Source of the DNA: Betaproteobacteria bacterium
GTDB lineage: Bacteria > Pseudomonadota > Gammaproteobacteria > Burkholderiales > Thiobacillaceae
NCBI GenBank assembly: GCA_016234655.1
Contig: JACRAU010000028.1
Coordinates: 24,629-88,628, forward strand
DNA length: 64,000 bases
Direction: 5' to 3'
This document shows, one piece after another, positions 34,804 through 44,361 of the stretch. Every line of letters starts with the position of its first letter. Positions within the stretch are counted from its first letter, which is position 1. A program made the position numbers and the translations under genes. Below the pieces are notes generated by a model. That model ran no database searches. It was not told the origin of the DNA and saw only the letters and a program-made list of their open reading frames with translations.

Positions 34804-36144
34804 TCAGGCCCCTGCGGCAAAGGTGAAGACGAGGCCGAGCGCCGCGCAGGCGCCGATGACGCGCATGATGTCCAGCTTGTATTTCCACAAGGCGATGAAG
34901 GCCGCCACCGCAATCGCCACCGCCACGGGTTGGAATGCACCGGCGAACGGATCGGACTCGACGCCCTGCGGCCAGAACACGTGCCAGGCGAAGAACACCG
35001 CCAGGTTGACCACCACGCCGACCACGGCGGCGGTGATGCCGGTGAGCGGCGCGACGAATTTCATGTCGCCGTGGGTGGCCTCGACCAGCGGCGCGCCGGC
35101 CAGGATGAACAAATAACTGGGCAGGAAGGTGAAGAAGGTGGCCACGGTGGCGCCGAGCACGCCGGCCCAGAACAGGGCGTCCGGACCGAAGATGGCATGG
35201 GTCCAGGCACCGACGAAACCGACGAAGGCGACCACCATGATCAGCGGCCCCGGCGTGGTCTCGCCCAGGGCCAGGCCGTCGATCATCTGGGGGCCGGTCA
35301 GCCAACCGTAGTGCTCGACCCCGCCTTGGTAGACGTAAGGCAGCACGGCATAAGCGCCGCCGAAGGTGACCAGCGCGGCCTTGGTGAAGAAGCTGGCCAT
35401 ATTGCCGAGCACCCCGCCCGGCAATAGCAGCATGGCCCCGCCCCAGAGGAAGACGAACAGGCCGACCAGCCAAGCCAAGCGGCCGGCGCGGAATTTCACG
35501 TGGGCCGGCGGCTCGGTGTCGTCGTCGATCAGGGCCGGGCCGTAATCCTTGTCCGACGCGCTGTGGCCGCCGCCGGCCTTGAACTTCGCCGGCGCGATGC
35601 GGCCGCCGACGTAACCGGCGATGCCGGCCGCCAGCACGATGTAGGGGAAGGGTATGTGAAAGACGAAGATGGCGAGGAAGGAGGCCGCGGCGAAGGCCCA
35701 CAGCACCTTGTTCTTCAGCGCCCGCGAGCCGATGCGCCAGGCCGCGAACAGCACGATGGCCACCACCGCCGGCTTGATGCCGGCGAACACGCCCTGCACG
35801 AATTGCACATCGCCGAAGGCGAGATAGACGTAGGTGAGCGCGATCAGGATGAACAGCGAGGGCAACACGAACAGGGTGCCGGCGACGATGCCGCCCCAGG
35901 TGCGATGCAGCAGCCAGCCGATGTAGATGGCCAATTGCTGGGCCTCGGGGCCGGGCAGCAGCATGCAATAGTTGAGCGCATGCAGGAAGCGGTGCTCGGA
36001 TATCCAGCGCCGCTTCTCGACCAGCTCCTGGTGCATCATGGATATCTGCCCGGCCGGGCCGCCGAAGCTGATGAAGCCGAGCTTCAGCCAGTAGCGAAAG
36101 GCCTCCCAGAACGTGGGGTGCGCGGGGCGGGTCTGTGGGTCCAT
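34804..36144 (-). CDS. ChrA-family anion transporter
   Basis: This encodes 446 residues with two homologous CHR halves: FWEAFRYWLKLGFISFGGPAGQISMMH ... LNYCMLLPGPEAQQLAIYIGWLL, then FFTKAALVTFGGAYAVLPYV ... MIDGLALGETTPGPLIMVVAFVGF. This is the bidomain long-chain type. The family is named for chromate efflux, but members near RuBisCO genes in sulfur-oxidising autotrophs have been linked to inorganic-carbon uptake. Together with the neighbouring carbon genes I favour a bicarbonate role here. It converges with the ion permease, with a 64-bp gap. Confidence 0.85.
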   Translation of the reverse strand: MDPQTRPAHPTFWEAFRYWLKLGFISFGGPAGQISMMHQELVEKRRWISEHRFLHALNYCMLLPGPEAQQLAIYIGWLLHRTWGGIVAGTLFVLPSLFILIALTYVYLAFGDVQFVQGVFAGIKPAVVAIVLFAAWRIGSRALKNKVLWAFAAASFLAIFVFHIPFPYIVLAAGIAGYVGGRIAPAKFKAGGGHSASDKDYGPALIDDDTEPPAHVKFRAGRLAWLVGLFVFLWGGAMLLLPGGVLGNMASFFTKAALVTFGGAYAVLPYVYQGGVEHYGWLTGPQMIDGLALGETTPGPLIMVVAFVGFVGAWTHAIFGPDALFWAGVLGATVATFFTFLPSYLFILAGAPLVEATHGDMKFVAPLTGITAAVVGVVVNLAVFFAWHVFWPQGVESDPFAGAFQPVAVAIAVAAFIALWKYKLDIMRVIGACAALGLVFTFAAGA

Positions 36145-36266
36145 GCGATGCGGTCTCCTGTTTCTAGTGTTATCGGACAGGCCAAAGCCGCGACCTTACC
36201 AGAAGCACTGGCCTTGCGTCGCCCATGGCGATAAAGTGGGCACATATTGCACTGGAGAACACGCCG

Positions 36267-36479
36267 ATGGACCCAACCCCGGAAGAGATCGCCGAGATCA
36301 ACGCCCGCATCCTGGCCCTGGAGACCGAGCACCAGGATATGGATCGCGCGATCGAGCACCTGATCAAGACCGGCTACTCGGACGAATTGAGTATTCGCCG
36401 TTTGAAGAAACGCAAGCTCACGATCAAGGACGAGATCGCGCGCTTGAAAATGACCTTGATGCCGGACGTGCCGGCCTAA
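36267..36479 (+). CDS. YdcH-family (DUF465) small protein
   Basis: 70 residues from the ATG at 36267, chosen because GGAG lies 9 bases upstream. A helical hairpin, EIAEINARILALETEHQDMDRAIEHL then SIRRLKKRKLTIKDEIARLK, is the DUF465 pattern. The function of the family is unknown. It is divergent from the chrA-type gene. Confidence 0.8.
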   Translation: MDPTPEEIAEINARILALETEHQDMDRAIEHLIKTGYSDELSIRRLKKRKLTIKDEIARLKMTLMPDVPA

Positions 36480-36496
36480 CCGCCCCCGCCGTCTCG

Positions 36497-36997
36497 TCAG
36501 GCCTCGCCGCGCTCCTGGCGTATGCGCGCCTGGGTTTCGTGGGACAGCAGCTCGTCGGTCGTCAGCCGCAAACGGCGCGACAGCATGCGCGCGATATTGC
36601 GATACAACTGCAGGGTCAAATCGGGGTGCCGCGCCAGCGCCTGGCGACTCAAGGACAAGGTGATCGACGGCCCCAGCGCCCGCACCGAGGCGGTCCGCCG
36701 CACGTGCTCCAGGATCGCCATCTCGCCGAACACGTCGCCCTCGCCGAGCACGGCCAGGCGCACCTCGCCGCCCAGGGCATCCTTGCGGTAGACCTCCATC
36801 TTGCCCGAGACGATGACATACATCAGGTCGCCGATGGAGCCCTCCTCGAACACCACGGCATCGTCGTCGAAGGGCACCATCCCGGCCGCGCCGATCAGCG
36901 TATCCATGGCCTGGACATCCAAGTCCTGGAACAAGCCGCCCATCGAGGCCGCATTCAACAACACTTGTTGCATGAATCTAGCGGTCATCGCCTCCAT
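36497..36997 (-). CDS. Cyclic-nucleotide-binding-domain protein
   Basis: This encodes 166 residues. A single Crp-type cNMP fold is seen: ALDTLIGAAGMVPFDDDAVVFEEGSIGDLMYVIVSGKMEVYR, then LGEGDVFGEMAILEHVRRTASVRAL, with the phosphate-binding cassette GEMAILEHVRRTAS intact. There is no helix-turn-helix, so it is not a Crp regulator by itself. It may act as a sensor domain for a partner. It converges with ydcH (17-bp gap). Confidence 0.85.
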   Translation of the reverse strand: MEAMTARFMQQVLLNAASMGGLFQDLDVQAMDTLIGAAGMVPFDDDAVVFEEGSIGDLMYVIVSGKMEVYRKDALGGEVRLAVLGEGDVFGEMAILEHVRRTASVRALGPSITLSLSRQALARHPDLTLQLYRNIARMLSRRLRLTTDELLSHETQARIRQERGEA

Positions 36998-37060
36998 GCA
37001 TCCCCCTCAATCCAGCGCAATAGGGTAGCTATACTGCACCGAGCACCCCGGAAAGCCAAT

Positions 37061-37489
37061 ATGGAAATCACCGTCTACCGCGACCGGCCCATCGCCCGCG
37101 AGGCCAAGACCTTGCCGGCCGCCATCTACAACCTGTCCCACAGCCTGATCGCGCGCAGCCCCGCCGGCGTGGTGTTTGTGCCGATTCGCGGCATGCAGAT
37201 GCTGGCGATTCTGGACGATGAGGAATTCGTCTTCTTAGACGGCCAGTACAAGAGTTGGGTCGAGATCGCCTGGCAGCACTTCCAGCCCCAGGCGCGGACC
37301 GCGCTTGATGAGCCGGTGCCTTACGATGCCGTGATCTACCACCCGGATGGCACGAAGAATCTGAATCGATTGATGGCGGAATTCCCCAGGACCCTGTATG
37401 CCTTGTCGGAAAAAGACAAGATCGACGGCCCGGCCAAGGTGCTGAAGTTCGAGGCCAGGCATCCGCCCGGCACCGACACAATCACCTGA
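37061..37489 (+). CDS. Conserved hypothetical protein
   Basis: 142 residues from the ATG at 37061 with GGAAAG about 6 bases before it. No membrane segment. Motifs include MEITVYRDRPIA, GVVFVPIRGMQMLAILDDEEFVFLDGQ, and a Trp-rich SWVEIAWQHFQPQAR. I recognise it as a recurrent betaproteobacterial protein of unknown role. It converges with the terC-like gene, with 4 bp between stops. Confidence 0.6.
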   Translation: MEITVYRDRPIAREAKTLPAAIYNLSHSLIARSPAGVVFVPIRGMQMLAILDDEEFVFLDGQYKSWVEIAWQHFQPQARTALDEPVPYDAVIYHPDGTKNLNRLMAEFPRTLYALSEKDKIDGPAKVLKFEARHPPGTDTIT

Positions 37490-37493
37490 CCCG

Positions 37494-38453
37494 CTAGGCC
37501 TTCCCTGGGCGCGTTGCCATCAGGCTGGCGATAACCGAAGCCGTCAAGATAATCGCCACCACCGCCAGCGAGGCCGCCGTCGGCATGTGGTACCAGGGCG
37601 CGATCAGCATCTTGGCGCCGATAAAGGTGAGCACCATGGCCAGGCCGTATTTGAGCAGGTGAAAGCGGTCGGCCATGTCGGCCAGCAGGAAGTACAACGC
37701 GCGCAGGCCGAGGATGGCGAAGATGTTCGAGGTGAAGACGATGAACGGGTCGGTGGTGATGGCGAAGATGGCCGGGATCGAATCCACCGCGAACACCAAG
37801 TCGGTCGCCTCGATCAGCACCAGCACCAGGAACATGGGGGTGAACCAGCGCACGCCGTCCTTCAGCACCGTGAATTTCTCGCCGTGGTAGTCGTCGGTGA
37901 CGCGCAGGTGGCCGCGCAGCCAGCGCAGCATCGGGTTCCTGGCCAGGTCGGGTTCGTGCTCGGCCATCACCAGCATGCGGATGCCGGTCACCACCAGGAA
38001 GGCGCCGAACAGATACAACACCCAGGCGAATTCCCGCACCAGCCAAGCACCGGCCAGGATCATCACGGCGCGCATGACGATGGCGCCGAACACGCCGTAG
38101 AGCAGCACCCGGCGCTGGTATTCCGACGGCACCGAGAAATAGCCGAAGACCAGCAGAAACACGAAGATGTTGTCGACCGAGAGCGACTTCTCGATGACGT
38201 AGCCGGTGAGGAACTCGATCGCCTTCTGGTCGGCGATCTCGCGTCCGACGCTGCCCTCCAGGTGCCACCAGAGCAAGGCATTGAAGGCCAGGGCCAGACC
38301 GAACCAGAGGCCGGACCAGACCGCCGCCTCCTTCACCCCGACCTTGCGCGGCTTGCTGCCGCCCAAGGCAAACATATCGAGCATGACCATGGCGATCACG
38401 AAGGCGATAAAGCCCGCCCACATGACCGGCGTACCGATGCTCACCGCTTCCAT
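37494..38453 (-). CDS. TerC/Alx-family membrane protein
   Basis: This encodes 319 residues and about nine helices. The two acidic TerC motifs are present: IEKSLSVDNIFVFLLVFGYF and LIEATDLVFAVDSIPAIFAI. TerC/Alx proteins are thought to export manganese or other metal ions. It lies 34 bp downstream of htpX in the same direction. Confidence 0.9.
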   Translation of the reverse strand: MEAVSIGTPVMWAGFIAFVIAMVMLDMFALGGSKPRKVGVKEAAVWSGLWFGLALAFNALLWWHLEGSVGREIADQKAIEFLTGYVIEKSLSVDNIFVFLLVFGYFSVPSEYQRRVLLYGVFGAIVMRAVMILAGAWLVREFAWVLYLFGAFLVVTGIRMLVMAEHEPDLARNPMLRWLRGHLRVTDDYHGEKFTVLKDGVRWFTPMFLVLVLIEATDLVFAVDSIPAIFAITTDPFIVFTSNIFAILGLRALYFLLADMADRFHLLKYGLAMVLTFIGAKMLIAPWYHMPTAASLAVVAIILTASVIASLMATRPGKA

Positions 38454-38487
38454 GGCTGATGCTCCTTATCGGCGAGAGCGGTATGGG

Positions 38488-39363
38488 TCAGGTTGCGGCC
38501 TGCAAGGCGGCGATGCGTTCTTCCAGCGGCGGGTGGGTCATGAACAGGCGCTTGAGGCCGCCGCCGACGCCGCCCGAGATGCCGAAGGCCGCCATCTTGT
38601 CCGGCAGCGGGGCCGGGTGGGCGCGTTGCAGGGCCTGCAAAGCGGCGATCATCTTCTGCCGGCCGGCGAGATCGGCGCCGCCGCGATCGGCGCGGAATTC
38701 GCGCTGACGGGAGAACCACATCACGATGATGGAGGCGAGGATGCCCAACACCAGTTCGGCGACGATCATGGTGACGAAGAAGGCCGGGCCCTGGCCGCGC
38801 TCGGTCTTGAACACCACGCGGTCGACCACGTGGCCGATGACGCGGGAGAGGAACATGACGAAGGTGTTGACCACGCCCTGGATCAGCGCCAAGGTCACCA
38901 TGTCGCCGTTGGCCACATGCGAGACCTCGTGGCCGAGCACGGCCTCTGCCTCGTCGCGACTCATATTGCGCAGCAGGCCGGTGGACACGGCGACCAGGGC
39001 GTTGTTCTTGTTCATGCCGGTAGCGAAGGCGTTGACCTCGGGCGAGTCGTAGATCGCCACCTCCGGCATGCCGATGCCGGCGGCCTGGGCCTGGCGGCGC
39101 ACGGTCTCGACCAGCCAGAACTCCTCCGAGTTGCTCGGGGTCTCGATCACTTGCGCGCCGACCGACATCTTGGCCGTCCACTTGGAGATGGCGAGCGAGA
39201 TGAAGGAACCGCCGAAGCCCATGACCGCAGCGAAAATCAGCAAGGCATTGAGATTGAGGCCCTGCTCGTTCAGATAGGGCTCGACGCCGAGCAGGCGCAT
39301 GGAGATGGACAACACCAGCACGATGGCCAGGTTGGTGGCGAGGAACAAGAAGATGCGTTTCAT
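38488..39363 (-). CDS. htpX: HtpX membrane zinc metalloprotease
   Basis: This encodes 291 residues. Two N-terminal membrane helices are followed by the zinc-binding motif [13 protein letters not shown], then two more helices and the third zinc ligand region ([14 protein letters not shown]). The family is usually about 290 residues, so it is complete. It degrades damaged membrane proteins at the inner membrane. ATG start at 39363. Confidence 0.95.
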   Translation of the reverse strand: MKRIFLFLATNLAIVLVLSISMRLLGVEPYLNEQGLNLNALLIFAAVMGFGGSFISLAISKWTAKMSVGAQVIETPSNSEEFWLVETVRRQAQAAGIGMPEVAIYDSPEVNAFATGMNKNNALVAVSTGLLRNMSRDEAEAVLGHEVSHVANGDMVTLALIQGVVNTFVMFLSRVIGHVVDRVVFKTERGQGPAFFVTMIVAELVLGILASIIVMWFSRQREFRADRGGADLAGRQKMIAALQALQRAHPAPLPDKMAAFGISGGVGGGLKRLFMTHPPLEERIAALQAAT

Positions 39364-39400
39364 ATCGTTGGGCTCCTGCTCAGTGATTGCCTAGTTCAAT

Positions 39401-39466
39401 TTTCCCTCTCCCCCAGCCCCTCTCCCGCTAGCGGGAGAGGGGTGCGCGGCAGCGCGGGAGAGGGCA
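39401..39466. repeat. REP-like palindromic repeat
   Basis: CCCTCTCCC and GGGAGAGGG arms flank a CCGCTAGCGG core. The same family is found in dabA, both cbbO genes and the cbbQ-cbbO gap of the form II operon. Confidence 0.8.
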
Positions 39467-39491
39467 AAGCGTATGAGACCTACAAACAGTC

Positions 39492-40058
39492 TCAATGGTT
39501 CGCCGGTTCTTCGGCTTCCTTGCCGTGCGCTTCGGCCTTGTGGGTGAAGTACAAGGCAACGCCGACCAGCGCGATGCCGCCGCCGAGATAGAGCAGGTCG
39601 AGCGTGGTCGTAAGGTTCATCTTCAGCGCCTCTTCGAACAGGGTGACGATCAAGATCATCAGAATCACCTTGGCCAAGCGGGCCTTCAGGTCGTCCAGGC
39701 TCTCGATCACCAGTATCTTGCTCGAAGTCTTGCTGCCGCGCGCCTCGTCGATGTCGCTGACGAACAGCTCGTACATGCCCAGGGCGAAGATCAGCATGAA
39801 GGTCGCCAGCAGGTAGCCGTCCACCACCTCGACCACATGGGTGATGGTCTCGTCGTGGATGGCCTTGCGCGCATCGGCGGCCAGGCTCGGGTCGGCGTAA
39901 TGCAGCATGTGACCGACCAGGTAGACCACGTCCACCGTCGCCATATAGAAGATCGCCGTCGCCGCCGCCATGCTGGCGACGACCGCGACGACCACGACGA
40001 AGCGGCCATTCCACAGGGCCTTTTCAAACAAACGCTCGAAAAATCTCAACATCTTCAT
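39492..40058 (-). CDS. YqhA/UPF0114-family membrane protein
   Basis: This encodes 188 residues with four helices. FERLFEKALWNGRFVVVVAVVASM at the start, DGYLLATFMLIFALGMYELFVS in the middle and LDDLKARLAKVILMILIVTLFEEAL match the UPF0114 family (E. coli YqhA). Function unknown; a channel-like role has been suggested. ATG at 40058. Confidence 0.85.
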   Translation of the reverse strand: MKMLRFFERLFEKALWNGRFVVVVAVVASMAAATAIFYMATVDVVYLVGHMLHYADPSLAADARKAIHDETITHVVEVVDGYLLATFMLIFALGMYELFVSDIDEARGSKTSSKILVIESLDDLKARLAKVILMILIVTLFEEALKMNLTTTLDLLYLGGGIALVGVALYFTHKAEAHGKEAEEPANH

Positions 40059-40072
40059 TCATCCATCAATCG

Positions 40073-40369
40073 TTATTCGTCTTCGCCCAGCTCCGGGTCC
40101 CAGCCCTTGGCTCTGGCCTCCTGCGTGGCCTTGTCGTACAACTCGGCATGGCGCTGACGCAAATCCGGCGGCAGGCGGCTGGGGAGATTACCAAACTTGT
40201 CCCATTCCCGCTGCACCTGTTCCATCAGGCCCTGCATGCGGCCGATGTCCCAACCGGCGCAATCCTCGCTGCCCGGGATCAGGCCGAACAACCAGCCGTC
40301 GAGCACGATGCGGCCCAACTGCGTGATGCCGTGCTTGTCCTGGTGGAAACCGACGTATTTATTGTCCAT
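40073..40369 (-). CDS. Small hypothetical protein
   Basis: This encodes 98 soluble residues starting MDNKYVGFHQDKHGITQLGR. The middle and end are helical and rich in Gln, Arg and Asp. It lies 19 bp downstream of cbbO and may be cotranscribed with the RuBisCO operon. I do not recognise the family. Confidence 0.6.
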   Translation of the reverse strand: MDNKYVGFHQDKHGITQLGRIVLDGWLFGLIPGSEDCAGWDIGRMQGLMEQVQREWDKFGNLPSRLPPDLRQRHAELYDKATQEARAKGWDPELGEDE

Positions 40370-40388
40370 GTAAATTGCGTACTTTCCG

Positions 40389-42842
40389 TTAACGGGTCAG
40401 GCCAGCATACAACAACGGCAATTTTTCCGGCAATCGCTCGACATGATCGACCACCATGTAGTTCCTGGCGCCGAAGATGCGCGAGACATACTGGTCGGCA
40501 CGCGGGTCCAGGCTCATGCAGTAGGTGACGACGCCATTGCGGGCCGCCTCTTCCACCGCCTTCTTGGTGTCGTAGCGCAGGTACTGCGGGTCGCGCACGT
40601 CGACATCGGCCGGCTCGCCGTCGGTGATCACCATCAGCAGCTTCTTGGTCGACCGCTGCAACTTCAGGTAATGCGAAGCGTGACGAATGGCCGCGCCCAT
40701 GCGGGTGGACAACTGGCCGGTCATGCCGGCAATCTTGGCCTTCGGCACGTCGTCGTAGGGCTGATCGAAATCCTTGAACCGGAAGTACTCGACGTTGTGC
40801 CGGCCATCGGAACAGAAACCGTGGATGGCAAAGGGGTCGCCGACCTTTGAAATCGCGTCGGACAGCAACACGCAGGCCTGCTGGGTCAGCTCCAGCACCG
40901 TGTGTTCCTGGCCGGCCACCTTGTCGTTGGTCGACTCAGACAGGTCGAGCAGCACCAGCACCGAGATGTCGCGGGTTTTTCTGACACTACGCATCATGAT
41001 GCGCGGATCGGGTTGCAGGCCCATGCGGATGTCGATCATGGCGCGCAGGGCGGCATTGATGTCGATCTCGTCGCCGTCCTCCAGCTTGCGGATGCGCTGC
41101 ACGCCCTGAGGCTGCATGGCGTCGAGCAGGAACTTCATGCGCGAGATGATGCGCTTGTTCTGGGCGGCGATGTCGTCGATGACCCGCAGGTCGCCGGACT
41201 TGGCCCGCTTCTCCAGCACCGTGGCCCAGCTCGGCCGCTCCAGCTGAATCTGGTAATCCCACTCCGAGTAATGGAACGGCGCGGAGACCGGCTCCTTGCC
41301 TTCCGTCTCGTTGAAGGACTTGCCGTTGCTCTCGTCGCCGATGTTCTCGTAAGGGTAGAGCTCGGTGCCGAGCACCCATATCTCCTCGGCATCGTCGCCG
41401 GCAGTCTCCACGTCGATTTCGTTGACGAACTCCATGATATTGACGTGCTTGCGCACCTGCTTGATCGAGTCATAGCCGGCGGAGATCGACTTCTCGAAAT
41501 CGAATTCCTCGAATTCCCAGAAATAGCGGTTGTCGTCGCGATAGAGCGCGGCGAGCACATCGGTGCGCGGACTGAATGCGATTCTCTTTTCCAGAAAGGC
41601 GTGAGCCAGGGTGACCCCGATCTCCCACGAAGTTTGGTTGCTGCCCAGCTTGTCGGCGGCCTCTTTGAACAACGCGCGGCCCTGGGCCACCCAGGCGTCG
41701 TCGTCCCGATAGCCCTCGTCGAGCAGGGCGCGGGCCAGGCGATTCAGGTAGTCGCCGGCGGTGGCGGATTGCGCCGGCGTCGCCGTGTGCAGCCGAGACC
41801 ATATCTGCTTGAGACCGGGAAACTTGCGCACGGCCAGGGTCTCCACCCGGGCGTCCTCGATCACCGCAATCACCGCCATCTGCCAGTTGTTCAAGGACTC
41901 GGCGGAGATCGGGTCCTTGGTATAGACGATGTGCGCGGCGGCATGGGCGGCGGCGGCACGATAGACCTCCAGGCCGGGCACTATGTTCCCCTCCCCCGCA
42001 AGCGGGGGAGGGGTTAGGGGAGAGGGCAACGCGGCAGCGGCAGATGCGCCAGGTTTTCCCTCTCCCCCGGCCCCTCCCCCGGAGGGGGAGGGGAGTACGA
42101 AGTCATCAAACGCATCCGGCAGGTTGATGAAGTACTCCTCGACGAAAGGCTTGTAGCCCTCGCGGTTCTCGAAGTCGCCCGAGGTCGGCTTCATGAAGAA
42201 GTCGCGCGCCCACAGCGCGCGCAGATACATGTTGATCCGGCGCTGCACGTCGACGAACAGCGTGCCCTTGCGCTCTTTTTGCAGCATCGCCAGAGACTCC
42301 TTGGTCTCCAGGCTGAAATACTTGATTTGCTCCTCGTAGTTGGTGCGGTGGGCATGCGCGCCCCAGGTCGCCCAGCGGCGCAGGCCGCCCAAGGTCAACT
42401 GGCTGAACAACTTGTCCAGGTTTTCCAGCATCGGCCGCACCCCGCGCGGCGCCTGGGCCAACAACGTGTTGAGGAATTGCAGATACTTGATGAACAGCGC
42501 CGCATCGCCCAGGCGATTGGCCGCGGTCGGCGCCGTGGCGAGCATCATCTCGATCACCGCGCCCGAGGTCTTCGAGGCCAGGGTCAGGGCGGTGGTGGCG
42601 AGATCGGCCACCACATCCTCGCCGACCTCCTTGGCCACCAACGGCGCGTTCTCCAGCCAGGCCACCACCAGGTTGCAGCCACGGCCCAGGCCGCGCAGGG
42701 CGACCGCGCCCTTGATGTAGTTATCCAGCCCGCGCGCCGAATAGACCTTGGTCGCCTCCATCCAGGTTGCGCGCAGAATCTCCTGCGACTCGGGCGTCAG
42801 CTCGTCGAGCAGTTCGGTGTAATCGTTAAGGTTAACGGACAT
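40389..42842 (-). CDS. cbbO: CbbO, VWA-domain RuBisCO activase subunit (form I)
   Basis: 817 residues from the ATG at 42842, with GGAG seven bases upstream. The C-terminal von Willebrand factor A domain has its MIDAS Asp-x-Ser-x-Ser in VLVLLDLSESTNDK and later TDGEPADVD. CbbO binds RuBisCO through this domain and works with the AAA+ ring CbbQ to remove inhibitory sugar phosphates. At about residues 250-287 a REP-like repeat pair is translated in frame (VLPSPSGGGAGGEG ... PSPLTPPPLAGEG). The form II paralogue carries a similar insert at the same position. Lies 117 bp downstream of cbbQ. Confidence 0.93.
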   Translation of the reverse strand: MSVNLNDYTELLDELTPESQEILRATWMEATKVYSARGLDNYIKGAVALRGLGRGCNLVVAWLENAPLVAKEVGEDVVADLATTALTLASKTSGAVIEMMLATAPTAANRLGDAALFIKYLQFLNTLLAQAPRGVRPMLENLDKLFSQLTLGGLRRWATWGAHAHRTNYEEQIKYFSLETKESLAMLQKERKGTLFVDVQRRINMYLRALWARDFFMKPTSGDFENREGYKPFVEEYFINLPDAFDDFVLPSPSGGGAGGEGKPGASAAAALPSPLTPPPLAGEGNIVPGLEVYRAAAAHAAAHIVYTKDPISAESLNNWQMAVIAVIEDARVETLAVRKFPGLKQIWSRLHTATPAQSATAGDYLNRLARALLDEGYRDDDAWVAQGRALFKEAADKLGSNQTSWEIGVTLAHAFLEKRIAFSPRTDVLAALYRDDNRYFWEFEEFDFEKSISAGYDSIKQVRKHVNIMEFVNEIDVETAGDDAEEIWVLGTELYPYENIGDESNGKSFNETEGKEPVSAPFHYSEWDYQIQLERPSWATVLEKRAKSGDLRVIDDIAAQNKRIISRMKFLLDAMQPQGVQRIRKLEDGDEIDINAALRAMIDIRMGLQPDPRIMMRSVRKTRDISVLVLLDLSESTNDKVAGQEHTVLELTQQACVLLSDAISKVGDPFAIHGFCSDGRHNVEYFRFKDFDQPYDDVPKAKIAGMTGQLSTRMGAAIRHASHYLKLQRSTKKLLMVITDGEPADVDVRDPQYLRYDTKKAVEEAARNGVVTYCMSLDPRADQYVSRIFGARNYMVVDHVERLPEKLPLLYAGLTR
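41984..42095. repeat. REP-like repeat pair inside cbbO (form I)
   Basis: Two units in opposite order (CCCCTCCCCCGCAAGCGGGG... and CCCTCTCCCCCGGCCCC...) are separated by about 18 bases. They are read in frame as a Pro/Gly/Ala-rich linker. Confidence 0.85.
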
Positions 42843-42859
42843 CACCAATCTCCATCGTC

Positions 42860-42948
42860 ATTCCCGCGAAAGCGGGAATCCAGTTTTTCAACTTGCTTCT
42901 CTTCTTCCCTGCTCGGGTAAAGACATAGATTCCCGCTTCTGTGGGAAT
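42860..42948. repeat. Pair of dRS3-like 20-bp repeats between cbbQ and cbbO
   Basis: ATTCCC-N8-GGGAAT occurs at 42860-42879 and 42929-42948, the form known as dRS3 in Neisseria. The two copies bracket the 50 bases before cbbO and are preceded and followed by related sequence (CGTC, GAC). Confidence 0.75.
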
Positions 42949-42959
42949 GACACCCAAAC

Positions 42960-43763
42960 TTAAAAGAACGTGGTCACCGCCGCATCCAGCGCGTCGCGCA
43001 TATCCGGGTCGTCGGTGATCGGACGGACCAGGGCCACGCGGCAGGCGTTCTTGGGCTCGACCCCCTTGGCGATCAGGTTGCCGGCGTAGACCAGCATGCG
43101 GGTGGAGATGCCCTCGTCCAGGCCGTGACCCTTGAGGTTGCGGGCACGCTCGGCGATGGAGACCAGCTTCTCCGCAACCTCCTTGGCCACCCCGGTTTCG
43201 TGGGCGACGATCTCGCTCTCGATCCCGTGCTCGGGATAGTCGAAGTCCAGCGCGCCGAAACGCTGCTTGGTCGACTGCTTCAGGTCCTTCATCAGGCTCT
43301 GGTAACCGGGGTTGTAGGAGATCACCAACTGGAAATCGGGGTGGGCATGAATCAACTCGCCCTTCTTCTCCAGCGGCAAGGTGCGGCGGTGGTCGGTCAG
43401 CGGATGGATCACCACGGTGGTGTCCTGCCGGGCCTCGACCACTTCGTCCAGGTAGCAGATCGCGCCGTGACGGGCGGCGATGGCCAGCGGGCCGTCTTGC
43501 CAGGTGGTGCCGTTGGCATCGAGCAGGAAGCGGCCGACCAGGTCGCTCGCGGTCATGTCCTCGTTGCAGGCCACGGTGATCAAGGGCTTGCCCAGCTTCC
43601 AGGCCATGTATTCGACGAAGCGCGACTTGCCGCAACCGGTGGGGCCCTTGAGCATCATGGGCATGCGCACGGAATAGGCCGCCTCGTAGAGCTCGACCTC
43701 GTCGGTAACGGAGCGGTAGTAGGGTTCTTGTTCAATACGGTACTGATCGATGATGTTGCTCAT
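42960..43763 (-). CDS. cbbQ: CbbQ, MoxR-type AAA+ RuBisCO activase (form I)
   Basis: 267 residues from the ATG at 43763 (GGAG 7 bases upstream), the same length as the form II CbbQ. Walker A GPTGCGKS, Walker B AICYLDEV and the arginine-containing [13 protein letters not shown] block are present. MoxR-class hexameric ATPase that, with CbbO, reactivates RuBisCO. It lies after a terminator that separates it from cbbS, so it is probably made at a lower level than RuBisCO. Confidence 0.95.
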   Translation of the reverse strand: MSNIIDQYRIEQEPYYRSVTDEVELYEAAYSVRMPMMLKGPTGCGKSRFVEYMAWKLGKPLITVACNEDMTASDLVGRFLLDANGTTWQDGPLAIAARHGAICYLDEVVEARQDTTVVIHPLTDHRRTLPLEKKGELIHAHPDFQLVISYNPGYQSLMKDLKQSTKQRFGALDFDYPEHGIESEIVAHETGVAKEVAEKLVSIAERARNLKGHGLDEGISTRMLVYAGNLIAKGVEPKNACRVALVRPITDDPDMRDALDAAVTTFF

Positions 43764-43773
43764 TGCATTCTCC

Positions 43774-43826
43774 GTAGGGTGCGCTTTGCGCACCAGAATC
43801 GCCATGGTGCGCAAAGCGCACCCTAC
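43774..43826. repeat. Perfect 22-bp inverted repeat before cbbQ
   Basis: The arms begin GTAGGGTGCGC and end GCGCACCCTAC and flank a 9-base spacer; each arm itself is a small hairpin. A shorter copy sits at the equivalent place before the form II cbbQ. Confidence 0.8.
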
Positions 43827-43831
43827 ACAAA

Positions 43832-43870
43832 CAAAAAGCCCCCGCCACCTCGCGGCGACGGGGGCTTGTT
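43832..43870 (-). terminator. Terminator between cbbS and cbbQ (form I)
   Basis: On the minus strand AAGCCCCCG and a GGGGGCTTTTT arm form a strong GC stem ending in T5. It lies 24 bp after the cbbS stop. Partial termination would lower cbbQ/cbbO relative to RuBisCO. Confidence 0.8.
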
Positions 43871-43894
43871 TACGGAATTACCCGTGCCGCGTAA

Positions 43895-44251
43895 TTAAAC
43901 GGTCTTGCCGCGGTAGATCACCATCGACGCGCCCTGGCTCTGCGAGAAATTGTCATAGCCAATCAGACGGACGTGGTTGTTGGGGTTGGCCTTGTGGCAG
44001 GCTTCGGCTTCGGCCAGCACGCGGTCGACGTCGGTCTCGCCGAACATCGGCAGCTTCCACATGTACCAGTAGGAGTCCATCAGGTGCTCGGGCTCGGTGT
44101 GCTCGATAGCCGGGTTCCAGCCCTTCTTCACCAAGTACTCCACCTGCTTCTTGATGTCTTCCGCCTTCATGGCGGGCAGATAGGAGAAGGTCTCGAATTT
44201 GCGGCTGGCGGGGTCGCTCACGCGGCTTTTGTAATCCATCACTTCAGACAT
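43895..44251 (-). CDS. cbbS: RuBisCO small subunit, form I
   Basis: 118 residues with the form I small-subunit motifs [35 protein letters not shown] and [21 protein letters not shown]. Assembles with CbbL to L8S8. Transcribed after cbbL with a 110-bp gap that holds an inverted repeat. Confidence 0.97.
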   Translation of the reverse strand: MSEVMDYKSRVSDPASRKFETFSYLPAMKAEDIKKQVEYLVKKGWNPAIEHTEPEHLMDSYWYMWKLPMFGETDVDRVLAEAEACHKANPNNHVRLIGYDNFSQSQGASMVIYRGKTV

Positions 44252-44270
44252 TTTTTGCTCCTTGCGTCAC

Positions 44271-44350
44271 AGTTAGGGGTGAGGAGTTAGGGGTGAGGAG
44301 GAGGAGAGCGGAGCAGGGATTGCCCCTCACTCCTTACGCCTCACTCCTCA
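44271..44350. repeat. Inverted repeat between cbbL and cbbS
   Basis: GGGGTGAGGAG tandem units (AGTTAGGGGTGAGGAG twice) are followed by CCCCTCACTCC and CCTCACTCCTCACC units, forming a long imperfect hairpin in the transcript. It may set cbbS/cbbL RNA stability. Confidence 0.65.
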
Positions 44351-44361
44351 CCGCGCATCGC

